Shown here in pieces: positions 36,116 to 46,221 of a stretch of 64,000 bases of DNA. The translations under genes and the position numbers were made by a program. This DNA comes from Chitinispirillaceae bacterium. GTDB lineage: Bacteria > Fibrobacterota > Chitinivibrionia > Chitinivibrionales > Chitinispirillaceae. Every line of letters begins with the position of its first letter. The first letter of the stretch is position 1. The stretch is from the NCBI GenBank assembly GCA_016929595.1, contig JAFGIN010000089.1, forward strand, positions 1-64,000, read 5' to 3'. The notes beneath the pieces were generated by a model. It was not told where the DNA came from. It searched no databases and worked only from the letters and a program-made list of their open reading frames with translations.

Positions 36116-36235
36116 ATTTTTCCGTTTAAAAAATGTACTGAAAACCTGGTATCAGAAAACTTAAATATACTAATTTGCCTTAGAATATCATATCTGCACT
36201 TGAATTAAAACAACGAACAGTAATCATACCGATTT

Positions 36236-37291
36236 TTAAATCGGGTAGGAGGGACCCACAGGAAAAGGGTTTGAATAGATCCAGGCTTTCGATTTTCTGG
36301 TAACTTCGATCCTGTAGACCCCGTTTGATTCTACTTTAAATTGTGCTTTATTTCCGTGTGTTGTTTTTTCGTGTTTTCCGTTTACAATAAAATGTATATC
36401 GGCTTTTTCCGGGAGGACAACATTTATTACGGCTGGCAATTTTCCGCTCCGGGATTTTCCCGGTACATCAGAAGTACCATCTTCATATTCGATAAAGAAG
36501 AGAGAACCACGCGCATCACCACGTCGGAAATTACTGATAAACCCCCGTCCGTCACGTACGGCGTTCTTAATTAATGACTGAGACAATACATAGTCATTTT
36601 TGTCGAGCGTGTTTTCTAAGTAGAGATGGGTCCTGATCCCTTTGAGCATCACTTTTATTGGGAAGACAATAATGGCAAAAACTCCAAATCCTATCCTGAA
36701 AGAGTGCGCATCAACACCGCCTATGCCACTGACCATGCGAATTCGATTTAGCGAATCCCATTTCTGAAGAGCTTTTTCCGGAGCAGCGCCAAGAAACCTT
36801 CGGGGGTACACTATTCTGATCACACTCAGCCATGATTTGAGCTGCTCAACCCAGTCTGACATCTGATTCCAGATCTCGATCCCATCAAAGGCATCATTGC
36901 TCCAGTCTGTCCAGGGGTAGGGTGGGAGATTACCAAAATAGTGACGACACTCTTCCGGATGGGCTATGAATCCAATTCCACCAGCGTTTTTGATCTCTTG
37001 TGTGTATACTGAGGCGTGTTTTTTATTCCCGGCTACATTTTCGGTCCCCAGCGCCAGGTAATGATTCAATTTGTTTTTATCGTGGTGTTCATAGCCGATA
37101 AGCACACATACATCTTTTTTGAAGCCTTCATACCCATCTTTCTTTCCACCCAGTGTCATATGGTCTGTTACCACCAGGTAGTCAAGACGCAGTGATGCCG
37201 CTGCATCAATGAGCTCCTCGTAGGAAACCCCACCATCAGAGTAATTCGTATGCAGATGTATTGCGCCGCAGATTTCGTGTGTAAATTTCAT
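36236..37291 (-). CDS. PHP-domain phosphoesterase-like protein
   Basis: 351 residues. Residues 8-50 hold GAIHLHTNYSDGGVSYEELIDAA and DYLVVTDHMTLGG, metal motifs I and II of the PHP superfamily. IGYEHHDKNKLNHYL (motif III region), GFIAHPEE and VDAHS complete the metal ligands. The last 90 residues are a beta-rich domain (RIEVTRKSKAWIYSNPFPVG), as in PHP-type hydrolases that act on sugar or polymer phosphates. No signal peptide. It lies three bases after the giant surface-protein gene on the same strand, so the two are probably co-transcribed; why is unclear. Confidence 0.85.
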   Translation of the reverse strand: MKFTHEICGAIHLHTNYSDGGVSYEELIDAAASLRLDYLVVTDHMTLGGKKDGYEGFKKDVCVLIGYEHHDKNKLNHYLALGTENVAGNKKHASVYTQEIKNAGGIGFIAHPEECRHYFGNLPPYPWTDWSNDAFDGIEIWNQMSDWVEQLKSWLSVIRIVYPRRFLGAAPEKALQKWDSLNRIRMVSGIGGVDAHSFRIGFGVFAIIVFPIKVMLKGIRTHLYLENTLDKNDYVLSQSLIKNAVRDGRGFISNFRRGDARGSLFFIEYEDGTSDVPGKSRSGKLPAVINVVLPEKADIHFIVNGKHEKTTHGNKAQFKVESNGVYRIEVTRKSKAWIYSNPFPVGPSYPI

Positions 37292-37294
37292 TTT

Positions 37295-40200
37295 TTATCG
37301 GAAAAATGTTAATCGTGAATCAAATTTATATTTAACAGAACCTTTATCATCCAGAACAGAAAATACGATTATGTACATTCCTGATGTAATTTTCTGACCG
37401 GCAAGGTTTGTGCCAGTCCAGATCAGTTTGTGTTCCCCGGCATCAAGTTGCTCGCTGATCTGTTTTTTCCAGACAAGTCTCCCCATGGGATTGTAAATCG
37501 AAAAATTAAGTTTTTCTCTGGAACTTAACGGAATCGAATACCGGATTGTAGCAAATCCGCGTGCAGGGTTGGGGTAAACCGGATGGAGCCGGAATTTAAA
37601 CGCGCTTGCTTTATTATTGAAAAGTGTTATGAAATCAGCGGTACCTGTAACAAACCACCTGTATTCACTGCTGTGTGGTCCGACAGTAACAGAACCTTTT
37701 GTCTGCCATCCTGAAGTTGCGGGATTATAAAGTGATGTAGTGTAGTTTTCCGGCATATTCCCAATTTTTTCAAGAGTATAGATGAATGTCACCGGAGTTT
37801 CTCCCGTATTTTCAAATACAACCTCTTTGGAAATTCCTTCGCTTGTTATTGCATCGACGAAATGACCGAATGCACAATTATCCTTACTGTCGTATAATTT
37901 TACTTTTGAAAGACCGAACGTCGGTGATAACGGATACCGGCAGGGTTGCTCTTTTTCGACCGAAAATCCGCAGTAGATATCAGGTAATGCAGTATTATCT
38001 TTGAGATGTGTTTTTAATGCACTCCACCAGCTGTTATTCGCTTTTGCCTTTTGAATTGCTGGTTGTTCTGCAAATTGAGCTGGAATTGGCGGAATCCGGA
38101 TGATAACCGGTAATGGTGTAGAGTTGTAAATTGTAAAGGAACTGTCTTTGTGCATGAGCATACCTGGTGTTGGCAAACCCTTTGCATACATTAATGATGC
38201 TCTGTAAAAACCCGCAGTATCAGATGACCACTGGTAGAAGTGAAGATTTTCGGCTCCAGGACTTATTGCAATGATCTGGTTGATCGATGTTGAAAATTTG
38301 TAAGGAAGCCCCATATCGGTCCACTCTCCGGGAGGTAATGTCATCTCAAAGGTGTCTTTTAATGAGAGTGTTTTCCCTGGGCTGAAATGATATGCATGCT
38401 GATCACTTGCTTTCAACCAGATAAGAGCGCCGGGATTGAAACTGAAGTAAGGGGCGGTAGTGTCTGAATACTCAATCCATTTATAATCTGGTCTTGATTT
38501 ATTATAATCAGTAGGCTGCCATCGAAACATCAGTAAACGGCGCTTGTCATAAAATGCACTGTCTGTAGGATTTTTCTTAAAATAAGGGAAGAGTTGCTGA
38601 GATGTTTTGTCGTCGAGTTCTGCAGTTACAGAGATCGGCCGCCATTTTAATTTCGGCACCACGCCTTCATCAGATTGTGCCCTGTAGACACTTCTTGATG
38701 TATTGACGATTTTAGAGTTTCTTCCATCTGTGACTTTAATACTGGCTCTGACACCGGCTGTTGTAGTAATGACTGATGCCGGAATATCCAGAACAATACT
38801 GCTGCCGTTTGAAATAACCCTCTTATCATTACGCGCTTCATCTATGACTGTATCTCCCCTGCAATAAAAATGAAGTACCTGCGGGTTGGCAATATTGTCC
38901 GAAATGTTAAGACTGTCGGCATATGCGATGTTGGGCTGCCAGGCACTGGTTGTGTCTGAGAGGATCGTTATTGCGGGTGGAAATGTGTCGATCAGTGGTA
39001 TGACAGGATCACTTAAATCCCGAACGTGAATAGAAATGATCTTGTTGAGTGCGTCTATTTTATTGTCGGGTATCACGTAAAGAACGCCGTTGGAATAACG
39101 GTAAAGTTGAACATCCTCATCCGTATAAGGGGCAGGGCAGTTGTAACGTAATCCCATAAAGAATGGAATGGGGGTTTGTCGTTTTACAAATTCGATGGCC
39201 TGACCGGCAGACACCATCCCTGGAAACTGGGTTGTCGTATTAAATGCCTGAACCGTATCATAGATAATATTGTCATAGGAACGCGCTTTGTCTCTCCAGA
39301 AAAGAATTGAGTTGTTATTGATACTAACTGTGTCAATACCCTCCTCAAACAGAGATACTGATTGACGAGTGAATTTCGGTGTCTTGAAAATTCTCCGGGA
39401 GTTTTCAGTTGGCTCAGCCCATGGTCCATTTTTTTTACGAATCCAGATTGAAATGTAATATGTTGTGTCGAACAGAATCGACTGCCGCGTACGGACTGTT
39501 GAAAACGAACATCTTTCTGTTACACTGATAATTTGCGGGTCGTAAATAAGTATCGGAAACTGTTCGTTGGAATGCGTTATCCCAATCTCAAGATCTGTTA
39601 TGGCAATTACAGAATCTGAAATACACCAGTTTAAGTTTATTTGTGAATTGTTACTGAATGAGACATCAAGAATTGAAATACTGTTTTCGATAACATCATC
39701 AATTGATGGAGCATGCGTCGAAACTTTTACAAGCGATTGAGCTGTAATGGGAGACCATGTGAAGGTGTTGTCTTCATTTCGTTTGCGAACCTGTGCTCCG
39801 AAGTAATACATCGTGCTGCTGTTGAGAGTAGAAACGGTAATAACCGTATCACTGGTTCGTGGTTTAAGTGTATCCATCGGAAAAACAGGATATACCATAC
39901 CAACAGGTATCTCATTGATCGAATAAAAAATTCTGATGTCCGTCACTGTCGGATCGGTAACCTTTCTCCAGTAGAGTTGAATACTGGATGGACTTAAAGG
40001 GTTTGCCTGGAGAGATATCGGGTTTATTTCGTTTGATCCTGCTGTATAAAAGGATGACACTTTTGATGGAGCTACTCTGCCGTTTTTTCCCTGCACAGAA
40101 AGAAAAAAGTAAAATTTTGCGTTTTCGGTTAAAAACAGCGGGTTTCTAAGTATCGCAGAAAATGGAACGTTTTCGGTCAGAAGAGCCAGAATATCGGATA

Positions 40201-43200
40201 TCCGGTATTTTGTAATACTGAGTCCCGATTGAAAAAGACTGTCAGGTGAATAGGTTATAAAAACCGAGTCTGAAATGCTAATGTCAATTTTATCAATGTG
40301 ATAGATGCTGAATCTCACAGAATCTCCTCCAAGATAGGTGGATTGCGCCGTGAGCGGATTGGATGGTGTTGTGGTATCTTTAAGAAAAACGTATGTACCA
40401 TTAATTGAATCGGTTCCTCTTATTTGTTCGTCGTTGTAAAAAAGACCGGTAATAAGTCCGATAAGGGTGTCCTCTCCCGGTAATGCGAATGTGTCCCTGT
40501 AAATACCTGAGGGCGATGAGAATATCGATTTTGGATATACCAGAAAAGCCTTATTTGTTAAGGAAGGAATTGCTCCGGATGCAAACCATAAACCTATTGA
40601 ATCCGCATATGGCAACGGACTGCTCGTATCAACTTCGGAGAGATTGGAATAGGTAACAGCAATATTTCTGCCCGAAAGGTACTGAGCCGATAGCTTCACC
40701 GGATTGCCTGATCGTGGGTAGATTGTAATGAAATCAGGTTTTGTGATTGAATCGCTTTGTGTACCGTCTTCTCCTGCTGCCTTTAGACTGACCGGGTAAA
40801 TGCCAGCTTGTGTATATAAATGAACTGGATCCTTTTCTGTTGATGTTTGACCATCTCCAAAAAACCAGGTATACGATTTTGCCGGTCCGGAAGACTGGTT
40901 TGTAAATGTTACCAGGGTTGACTCCGGTCCTGATACGGGCGCTGCATTGAAACGTGCTGTCGGTTTGAAAATTACTCTTAATGACACTGTGTCGCTTGAA
41001 ATTGTATTTATACTGTTTGAAACGATGCAAAATGCATAAGACAGTGTGTCGGTGACTCCCTTGAGAACAAGCGTTTTTGATTGCGCACCAGTGACCGGAG
41101 ATCCTTTCCAGTACCATTGATATTGTGGCGCAGGGTTACCTGATGCGTCAATAGAGAAAACTGCGCTGTCACCGACCGTGATTTCTGAAGATAAGGGTTT
41201 TCTGGTAATTGCCGGAGCGGAAGGGGGATCAACAACGTTGAGCTGCAAAGTATCAGAAATCGCCTCTCCCAGATCATTTTTAGCTATGCAGAAATAACGT
41301 CCGTTATCTGAAACTGCCGCAGTATCAATTGTTAATGTATGATTCTGATATGAAAAAAGGGTGTCACCAATTTTCTTCCATGTAAAAGTCAATGGCTTTG
41401 TGCCAATAGCTGCCACGGGAATGGAATAATTACTTCCAGTATTGATGGTTAGTGTTTCTGGCGGATGGAGAGTAAATTTCGGTTTTATTAATCCTACATG
41501 AAGCATCACCGTATCCGAAGATACGCTGCCTTTTGAATTTGAAACTACGCAGAAGTATAGGGCACCGCTATCAAGTTCAGAATTCATATCTCTTAAAATA
41601 AGGGTATCAAGAGTATCAATCGGTGCACTCAGGCCAACTCTGAACCAACTGTACTTTATTGGAGGGGTTCCCCTGGCCTTTGCAAAAAAGAAACCGGTGT
41701 CATTTACTGATATTGAAAGTGGACGGGGCTGTACGGTGATCTCTGGTGCGCTTGTTTGTACTTTGAGCGTAGCTACTATGGATGTATCTGATCCATGGCT
41801 GTTTATCACTACACAAAAAAACTGGGAGTTACTGTCGGTTATTGATACGGGTGGCAAATCCAGTTTGGGTGATGATATTCCGATCTGTATACCGTTTCTG
41901 AACCATTTGTACGTAAGTGGGGGAGCCCCTGCAGCTGAGAGACTGAAATGGGCAGAATCCCCTTCCAGAACGCTCTGGTCAACAGGTTCGGTGGTAATGT
42001 CAGGCAATCTCAACACATGCAGACGCGCCGTGCTGCTGCGAACTGATCCGGCTTCATTGCTGACAACGCACCAGATTGAATCTCCGCTGTCTGAGGATGT
42101 AACATTGGTAAGCGTCACGGTATTTTCTGTACTGGCGATAGTATCTGTTCCGTTACGAACCCATTTATATTTCAGGTTGAGACCTGTTGCTGATATACTG
42201 AAAGAGACAGGTTTATTTTCAGCGGTTTGTGTGTCAGAAGGTTGCACCGTGATAACAGGTATGGCAATGACGGTGAGTGTGCATAATAATGATGTGTCCG
42301 AGCCAAATTGATTTGATACAACGCAAAAAAATGTTTCTTTATCCAGAGCTTGAGGCACATTTGCTAAAATCAGCTGTGCACTGGTGCCCTGTTCACTTGA
42401 AACACCAGTTCTGAACCACCTGTAAGAAAGCGTACCTGGACCATCTGCCGTTACCGAAAACGATGTACTTTTATTCACACCGACTGTTTTGCTTGCAGGA
42501 TCAGTGGTGATTCTGGGCAGGGCCCCAATATTAATAGTAAATTGTTGGGCCGCGTTGTTGTTATCGGTATCCCTCGCGTTAACTCTGATGGAGTACTGAG
42601 ATTTGGTCTGATAATCAAAAGATATCCCCGCCAGCAATGAATCACCCTGAATAATGAATGACCCGTTGTCGGTACTTCCTGTACCTGAAACTTTTGAATA
42701 CACCACAGGTGAAGCCGGGTCATCAATATCGACAATCGAAAATCTGCCAATAAGCGTTCCTATGGGTCTTTTTTCGAGGATACCTGAATTGGAAAGGGTA
42801 ATGCCGGTATGTGGTTCGTTTACGTTCGATACAAAAAGTGTACAAAGTCTCTGAATCGAAGCCTTTCCATCACTGCTCTGAAGGTTAATTATGTAAGATC
42901 TTTTGGTTTCATAGTCAGCGACGATTTTTGTTCTCAACGTGGGCCCATAAATTTCAAACGAATCATTGTCGGGGCCACCGCTGACAAGAGTTTTTGTGTG
43001 AAGATCCCCTGCGTCTTCATCGGTTGTTCTAAGAGTGCAAATAACAGTGGCAACAGGTGCATTTTCAGGAAATGTTGATCTGGTCAGAATAATTGCACCT
43101 GGTGGATCATTAACATTGGTAATGGTGATTGGAAATGTCTTATGATAAGAAAGGGAATTGCTGTCAGTCGCTCTGATTATAATTGTGTATGATGAGTCAC

Positions 43201-44371
43201 TTTCGTAATTAAAAAGCTGGTTTGTAACCAGTGTGTTACCAGAAATTGCAAAAGCACTGCTGTCTGCACCACCCAGCGTCAATATGTGTGAGCCGACATC
43301 GTTGGAGTCGTGTACGGTAATAGTAGCGATGGTAGTGTTCAGTGGTTTGTTTTCAGCTATGGATGATGCACTGAGTGTAATGTTGTATGGTGGCTCCACA
43401 TACTCCCATGCTCCAATGTCTGGTGAAAAACGTTGCCTTCCAGCTATATCGTATTTCGTTCCATTGGTGAGAGCTTTATCAATTGCACGGGAATTACTCT
43501 TTGGTTTAAAATTTGAAAAAGGAGGAGGATCAGCAACAGTTAAAAAGTCGGGGTTATCCGGAAAAATACAACCTGCACCCCAGTCACTTTGTGGTTCTGT
43601 ATTAGGAACGAGACAATTGGTGTAGAGTCTTGTAATTTGTGCATCTGCTTTGATAGTGTTTGATCGTGAAAGAATCGAATTAGAAACTACAATAAACCTT
43701 TTTTTAGCTATATCCCCTGCTGCGTCACTGTCCAATCTGTGGTTATTAATATAATTATTTTGAGAAAATGTACAATTGTTTACAATTCCATAGGGGCCGT
43801 CAGGACTGCCAGAGTGAGTATAGATGTCTGGAAACACATTATTATTGTTTTTATAAAAGATACTGTTTGTTATAAATAGTAAGGAATCGTCCAGCTTGGC
43901 ATTTTCAATAATAAAAATGCTGCTGTTGAAATTTTCAAAAATACAACGGTCTGCAACAAAATATTTTCCGGCAATAATGCCCAGCTTTATTGATTGGCAA
44001 TTGTTGAACCGGACTCTTTCAAATCGAATCATTCCTGAATTGTTTGCCCACCAGGTATCCCAGTTGAGTGTAAGAACCGGGAAACTGTCCGGGTTGGATG
44101 ATGCACCAATAATGGTTATGTTGGTCTGGTGAGCGTTTGTCAAATCCCCAGTATAGGTGTCAATGTCTGTGCCTGTGATCAGAACTGTATCTCCGGCACT
44201 TGCGTTAGTTGTTAAACAGGCTTGTTGAAGAGTGGTAAAAATGCCGGTTCCGCCGTCCTGGTCAAGGAGATTTGTTTTTGCAAAACTCTGTATTGCCAGC
44301 GACATCAGAATAAATGCTGGAAGGAAAAGATTTCGCGTGAGGGTACTTACAACTGGTGCAGGTCTATTCAT
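37295..44371 (-). CDS. Giant secreted multi-domain surface protein
   Basis: About 2,358 residues from the ATG at 44371, with AAGGA upstream; the TTG at 44377 is an alternative. A signal peptide (residues 1-32) is followed by a right-handed beta-helix-like region (40-320) and three cadherin-like repeats (330-670), each ending in the ITNVNDPP/VSNVNEP pattern. Six Ig-like domains (670-1190) repeat an 'I..P....V..G....F...A.G.....Y.W...G' pattern. A PKD domain follows (TWFFGDGQTSTEKDPVHLYTQAG), then fibronectin III-like modules and a C-terminal FlgD/CHU_C-like Ig domain (VYPNPARGFATIRYSIP, GQKITSGMYIIVF). I infer an adhesin or cell-surface scaffold. The C-terminal domain may be a secretion signal in this lineage, but that is unproven. 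Confidence 0.9.
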   Translation of the reverse strand: MNRPAPVVSTLTRNLFLPAFILMSLAIQSFAKTNLLDQDGGTGIFTTLQQACLTTNASAGDTVLITGTDIDTYTGDLTNAHQTNITIIGASSNPDSFPVLTLNWDTWWANNSGMIRFERVRFNNCQSIKLGIIAGKYFVADRCIFENFNSSIFIIENAKLDDSLLFITNSIFYKNNNNVFPDIYTHSGSPDGPYGIVNNCTFSQNNYINNHRLDSDAAGDIAKKRFIVVSNSILSRSNTIKADAQITRLYTNCLVPNTEPQSDWGAGCIFPDNPDFLTVADPPPFSNFKPKSNSRAIDKALTNGTKYDIAGRQRFSPDIGAWEYVEPPYNITLSASSIAENKPLNTTIATITVHDSNDVGSHILTLGGADSSAFAISGNTLVTNQLFNYESDSSYTIIIRATDSNSLSYHKTFPITITNVNDPPGAIILTRSTFPENAPVATVICTLRTTDEDAGDLHTKTLVSGGPDNDSFEIYGPTLRTKIVADYETKRSYIINLQSSDGKASIQRLCTLFVSNVNEPHTGITLSNSGILEKRPIGTLIGRFSIVDIDDPASPVVYSKVSGTGSTDNGSFIIQGDSLLAGISFDYQTKSQYSIRVNARDTDNNNAAQQFTINIGALPRITTDPASKTVGVNKSTSFSVTADGPGTLSYRWFRTGVSSEQGTSAQLILANVPQALDKETFFCVVSNQFGSDTSLLCTLTVIAIPVITVQPSDTQTAENKPVSFSISATGLNLKYKWVRNGTDTIASTENTVTLTNVTSSDSGDSIWCVVSNEAGSVRSSTARLHVLRLPDITTEPVDQSVLEGDSAHFSLSAAGAPPLTYKWFRNGIQIGISSPKLDLPPVSITDSNSQFFCVVINSHGSDTSIVATLKVQTSAPEITVQPRPLSISVNDTGFFFAKARGTPPIKYSWFRVGLSAPIDTLDTLILRDMNSELDSGALYFCVVSNSKGSVSSDTVMLHVGLIKPKFTLHPPETLTINTGSNYSIPVAAIGTKPLTFTWKKIGDTLFSYQNHTLTIDTAAVSDNGRYFCIAKNDLGEAISDTLQLNVVDPPSAPAITRKPLSSEITVGDSAVFSIDASGNPAPQYQWYWKGSPVTGAQSKTLVLKGVTDTLSYAFCIVSNSINTISSDTVSLRVIFKPTARFNAAPVSGPESTLVTFTNQSSGPAKSYTWFFGDGQTSTEKDPVHLYTQAGIYPVSLKAAGEDGTQSDSITKPDFITIYPRSGNPVKLSAQYLSGRNIAVTYSNLSEVDTSSPLPYADSIGLWFASGAIPSLTNKAFLVYPKSIFSSPSGIYRDTFALPGEDTLIGLITGLFYNDEQIRGTDSINGTYVFLKDTTTPSNPLTAQSTYLGGDSVRFSIYHIDKIDISISDSVFITYSPDSLFQSGLSITKYRISDILALLTENVPFSAILRNPLFLTENAKFYFFLSVQGKNGRVAPSKVSSFYTAGSNEINPISLQANPLSPSSIQLYWRKVTDPTVTDIRIFYSINEIPVGMVYPVFPMDTLKPRTSDTVITVSTLNSSTMYYFGAQVRKRNEDNTFTWSPITAQSLVKVSTHAPSIDDVIENSISILDVSFSNNSQINLNWCISDSVIAITDLEIGITHSNEQFPILIYDPQIISVTERCSFSTVRTRQSILFDTTYYISIWIRKKNGPWAEPTENSRRIFKTPKFTRQSVSLFEEGIDTVSINNNSILFWRDKARSYDNIIYDTVQAFNTTTQFPGMVSAGQAIEFVKRQTPIPFFMGLRYNCPAPYTDEDVQLYRYSNGVLYVIPDNKIDALNKIISIHVRDLSDPVIPLIDTFPPAITILSDTTSAWQPNIAYADSLNISDNIANPQVLHFYCRGDTVIDEARNDKRVISNGSSIVLDIPASVITTTAGVRASIKVTDGRNSKIVNTSRSVYRAQSDEGVVPKLKWRPISVTAELDDKTSQQLFPYFKKNPTDSAFYDKRRLLMFRWQPTDYNKSRPDYKWIEYSDTTAPYFSFNPGALIWLKASDQHAYHFSPGKTLSLKDTFEMTLPPGEWTDMGLPYKFSTSINQIIAISPGAENLHFYQWSSDTAGFYRASLMYAKGLPTPGMLMHKDSSFTIYNSTPLPVIIRIPPIPAQFAEQPAIQKAKANNSWWSALKTHLKDNTALPDIYCGFSVEKEQPCRYPLSPTFGLSKVKLYDSKDNCAFGHFVDAITSEGISKEVVFENTGETPVTFIYTLEKIGNMPENYTTSLYNPATSGWQTKGSVTVGPHSSEYRWFVTGTADFITLFNNKASAFKFRLHPVYPNPARGFATIRYSIPLSSREKLNFSIYNPMGRLVWKKQISEQLDAGEHKLIWTGTNLAGQKITSGMYIIVFSVLDDKGSVKYKFDSRLTFFR

Positions 44372-44377
44372 TATCAA

Positions 44378-44953
44378 AATCCTTAATCTTGCGATGGATA
44401 AATGTACTCAGCTCTTTTCGAAGGTATAACTCTGGTAATTGCACAAACACTGGTATCATTTTGAATTTGTAAAACAATGTAAAACGAATTTGTTACTGTC
44501 AATAAAACCGGCTGTATATTCTGAAGATATCCGGACATTTTTCTTTAATATTTTTTAATATAACATTTTTCGAAAAAATTAGATGAATTCAAGCCGATTA
44601 TTCACTAATATAGTATATCGTTTAAGTATTTAAAAATACTACGAAAAAGTCGGCGGGTCTTTTTTGAATGCTCAATATTAGCCTACATTTTCATCCTCTG
44701 GAAAAGTGTTCAGTCTGGTTCACAATCACGCATCCGATAGTAGCGTAAAGAGAGTAAGAACGGGAGTTTTTCTATTGTTTTAAAAATCATTTGAGAAAAA
44801 TTTAAATCATGGTATACTCGAGAGTCATGGTACTATTTAATAAAAGCACCTTCCCGTATTTAGATCGCTTATTCACTGTCATATGAGTGACAGTGCCAAA
44901 CAACCTGCACTAATTTCGGAATTTGTTTTGTTAACCTTCTAAAAGGAGAAATT
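44378..44953. other. Divergent intergenic region
   Basis: 576 bases between the surface-protein gene and the CheX-like gene. No gene is supported. It is AT-rich at 44520-44660 and 44770-44850, likely promoter areas for both directions. AAAAGGAGAAATT before 44954 is the ribosome-binding site of the CheX-like gene. Confidence 0.5.
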
Positions 44954-45418
44954 ATGGATGTATCAGCGAAAGAAACACTGGTTAGTACGGCTTCGCGTGT
45001 GTTTGAACAGGCTGCATTTGTATTCGCTGATGTGGTTGATACGCTTGATTGTGAACCTACAATTGGTGTTTCATTGTCGTATGATGGTGATAACAGCGGT
45101 TCAATCGAATTGTGGACGATAAGAGAACTGGCCCTTACCATCGCTGACAATCTGCTCGGAGAAACGGATTCTCTACCAGAGGAACAACTTCAGGCCAGAG
45201 AGTCAGATGCATTAAAAGAGATGCTCAATATGATCGCGGGAAATCTAATAACTGACCTCTATGGGACCGCGCCTGTTTATAATCTGAATATTCCGGCTAT
45301 CATGGAAAACCCGCTGAATCTTCAGGAGGTACCGGATTCTGCAGTCAGGTTACGTGTCGAGGGGTTTCCGGTTCTTTTGCTGATGCGCATTTCAGAATCA
45401 AAACTTGATTATTTATAG
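44954..45418 (+). CDS. CheX/CheC-like chemotaxis phosphatase-family protein
   Basis: 154 residues. The helix DALKEMLNMIAGNLITDLYG (about residues 88-107) matches the ExxNxxxGN signature of the CheC/CheX/FliY phosphatases; here the Glu, Asn and Gly-Asn are kept. The flanking strands and the C-terminal beta-sheet fit CheX, which dephosphorylates CheY-P. It stands alone with a strong ribosome-binding site, 140 bases from the convergent response-regulator gene, its most likely partner. No flagellar or chemoreceptor genes are in the window, so the output need not be motility. Confidence 0.75.
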   Translation: MDVSAKETLVSTASRVFEQAAFVFADVVDTLDCEPTIGVSLSYDGDNSGSIELWTIRELALTIADNLLGETDSLPEEQLQARESDALKEMLNMIAGNLITDLYGTAPVYNLNIPAIMENPLNLQEVPDSAVRLRVEGFPVLLLMRISESKLDYL

Positions 45419-45558
45419 TTGATGATTCTGCGGTTGTTCCTCAGATATCCATCACTGAATCACCAAAAAAGTTACGCATATTGAATTCGTTACAACCGTA
45501 CCCGATACCTGTTTGGATAATCGTTGAAACTTTTTGATTTGCTAACTAAACAGTATTC

Positions 45559-46023
45559 TCAGGTCAATTTTGATTCAGTTTGAGATGCCATCCTTCTTAC
45601 TGTGGGTGTTTTTTTAATTGAACGACACTTTTTTCCTGAACGATCCTTATCTTTTTTTACTGGAAAATTCATTGTTTTTATGAGTTTAAGCAGTTTTTTA
45701 AAAAAATCAGGATCTCCTTTGTCTATAACCTTAATGTCGGCGGGAATATCCTCAATTGAGGCTGTATTACCAGACATAATCACCGATTTCACCTTTTTGA
45801 GTGTGGAAACAGCCGAATTCAGAAATTCAAGACCATTGAGATCGGGCATGTTAAAATCAGATATGATAATATCCGGTTTTACTCCCTGATCTATTTCATG
45901 AAGCGCCCGCAGAGGACAGTCAAACGTATGTACGTCCTTGTATCCTGCGCTGGTGAAAAGTAATTTCATAATTTCTAGCGTTGATGTCATATCATCAACA
46001 ATCATAATAGTTTCCTGCTGCAT
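45559..46023 (-). CDS. CheY-like response regulator, receiver domain only
   Basis: 154 residues. The receiver domain has MIVDDM (acidic pair), DIIISDFNMPDLNG (phospho-acceptor Asp about residue 57), VIMSGN (switch Ser) and VIDKGD (invariant Lys). There is no DNA-binding or enzymatic output; residues 122-154 are a basic tail (KKDKDRSGKKCRSIKKTP). It could act by protein contact, as CheY does. The convergent CheX-like gene may encode its phosphatase. No histidine kinase is nearby. Confidence 0.88.
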   Translation of the reverse strand: MQQETIMIVDDMTSTLEIMKLLFTSAGYKDVHTFDCPLRALHEIDQGVKPDIIISDFNMPDLNGLEFLNSAVSTLKKVKSVIMSGNTASIEDIPADIKVIDKGDPDFFKKLLKLIKTMNFPVKKDKDRSGKKCRSIKKTPTVRRMASQTESKLT

Positions 46024-46221
46024 AATCGGTCCCCTTTTTTACAATATGGCAGCGAATAATGGTGTTTACGTGTTTTGTAAAACATACATGTCACTAATCT
46101 GACACACAGAAAACCCGTTTTCAAAGATCGAACGAATTGAAATCACTCATCAAAATATATGCCGTCCAATACCTAATAGTGGTTGATTTTTTGACTGAAG
46201 TTCAAAAATAAAGGAGACAAA

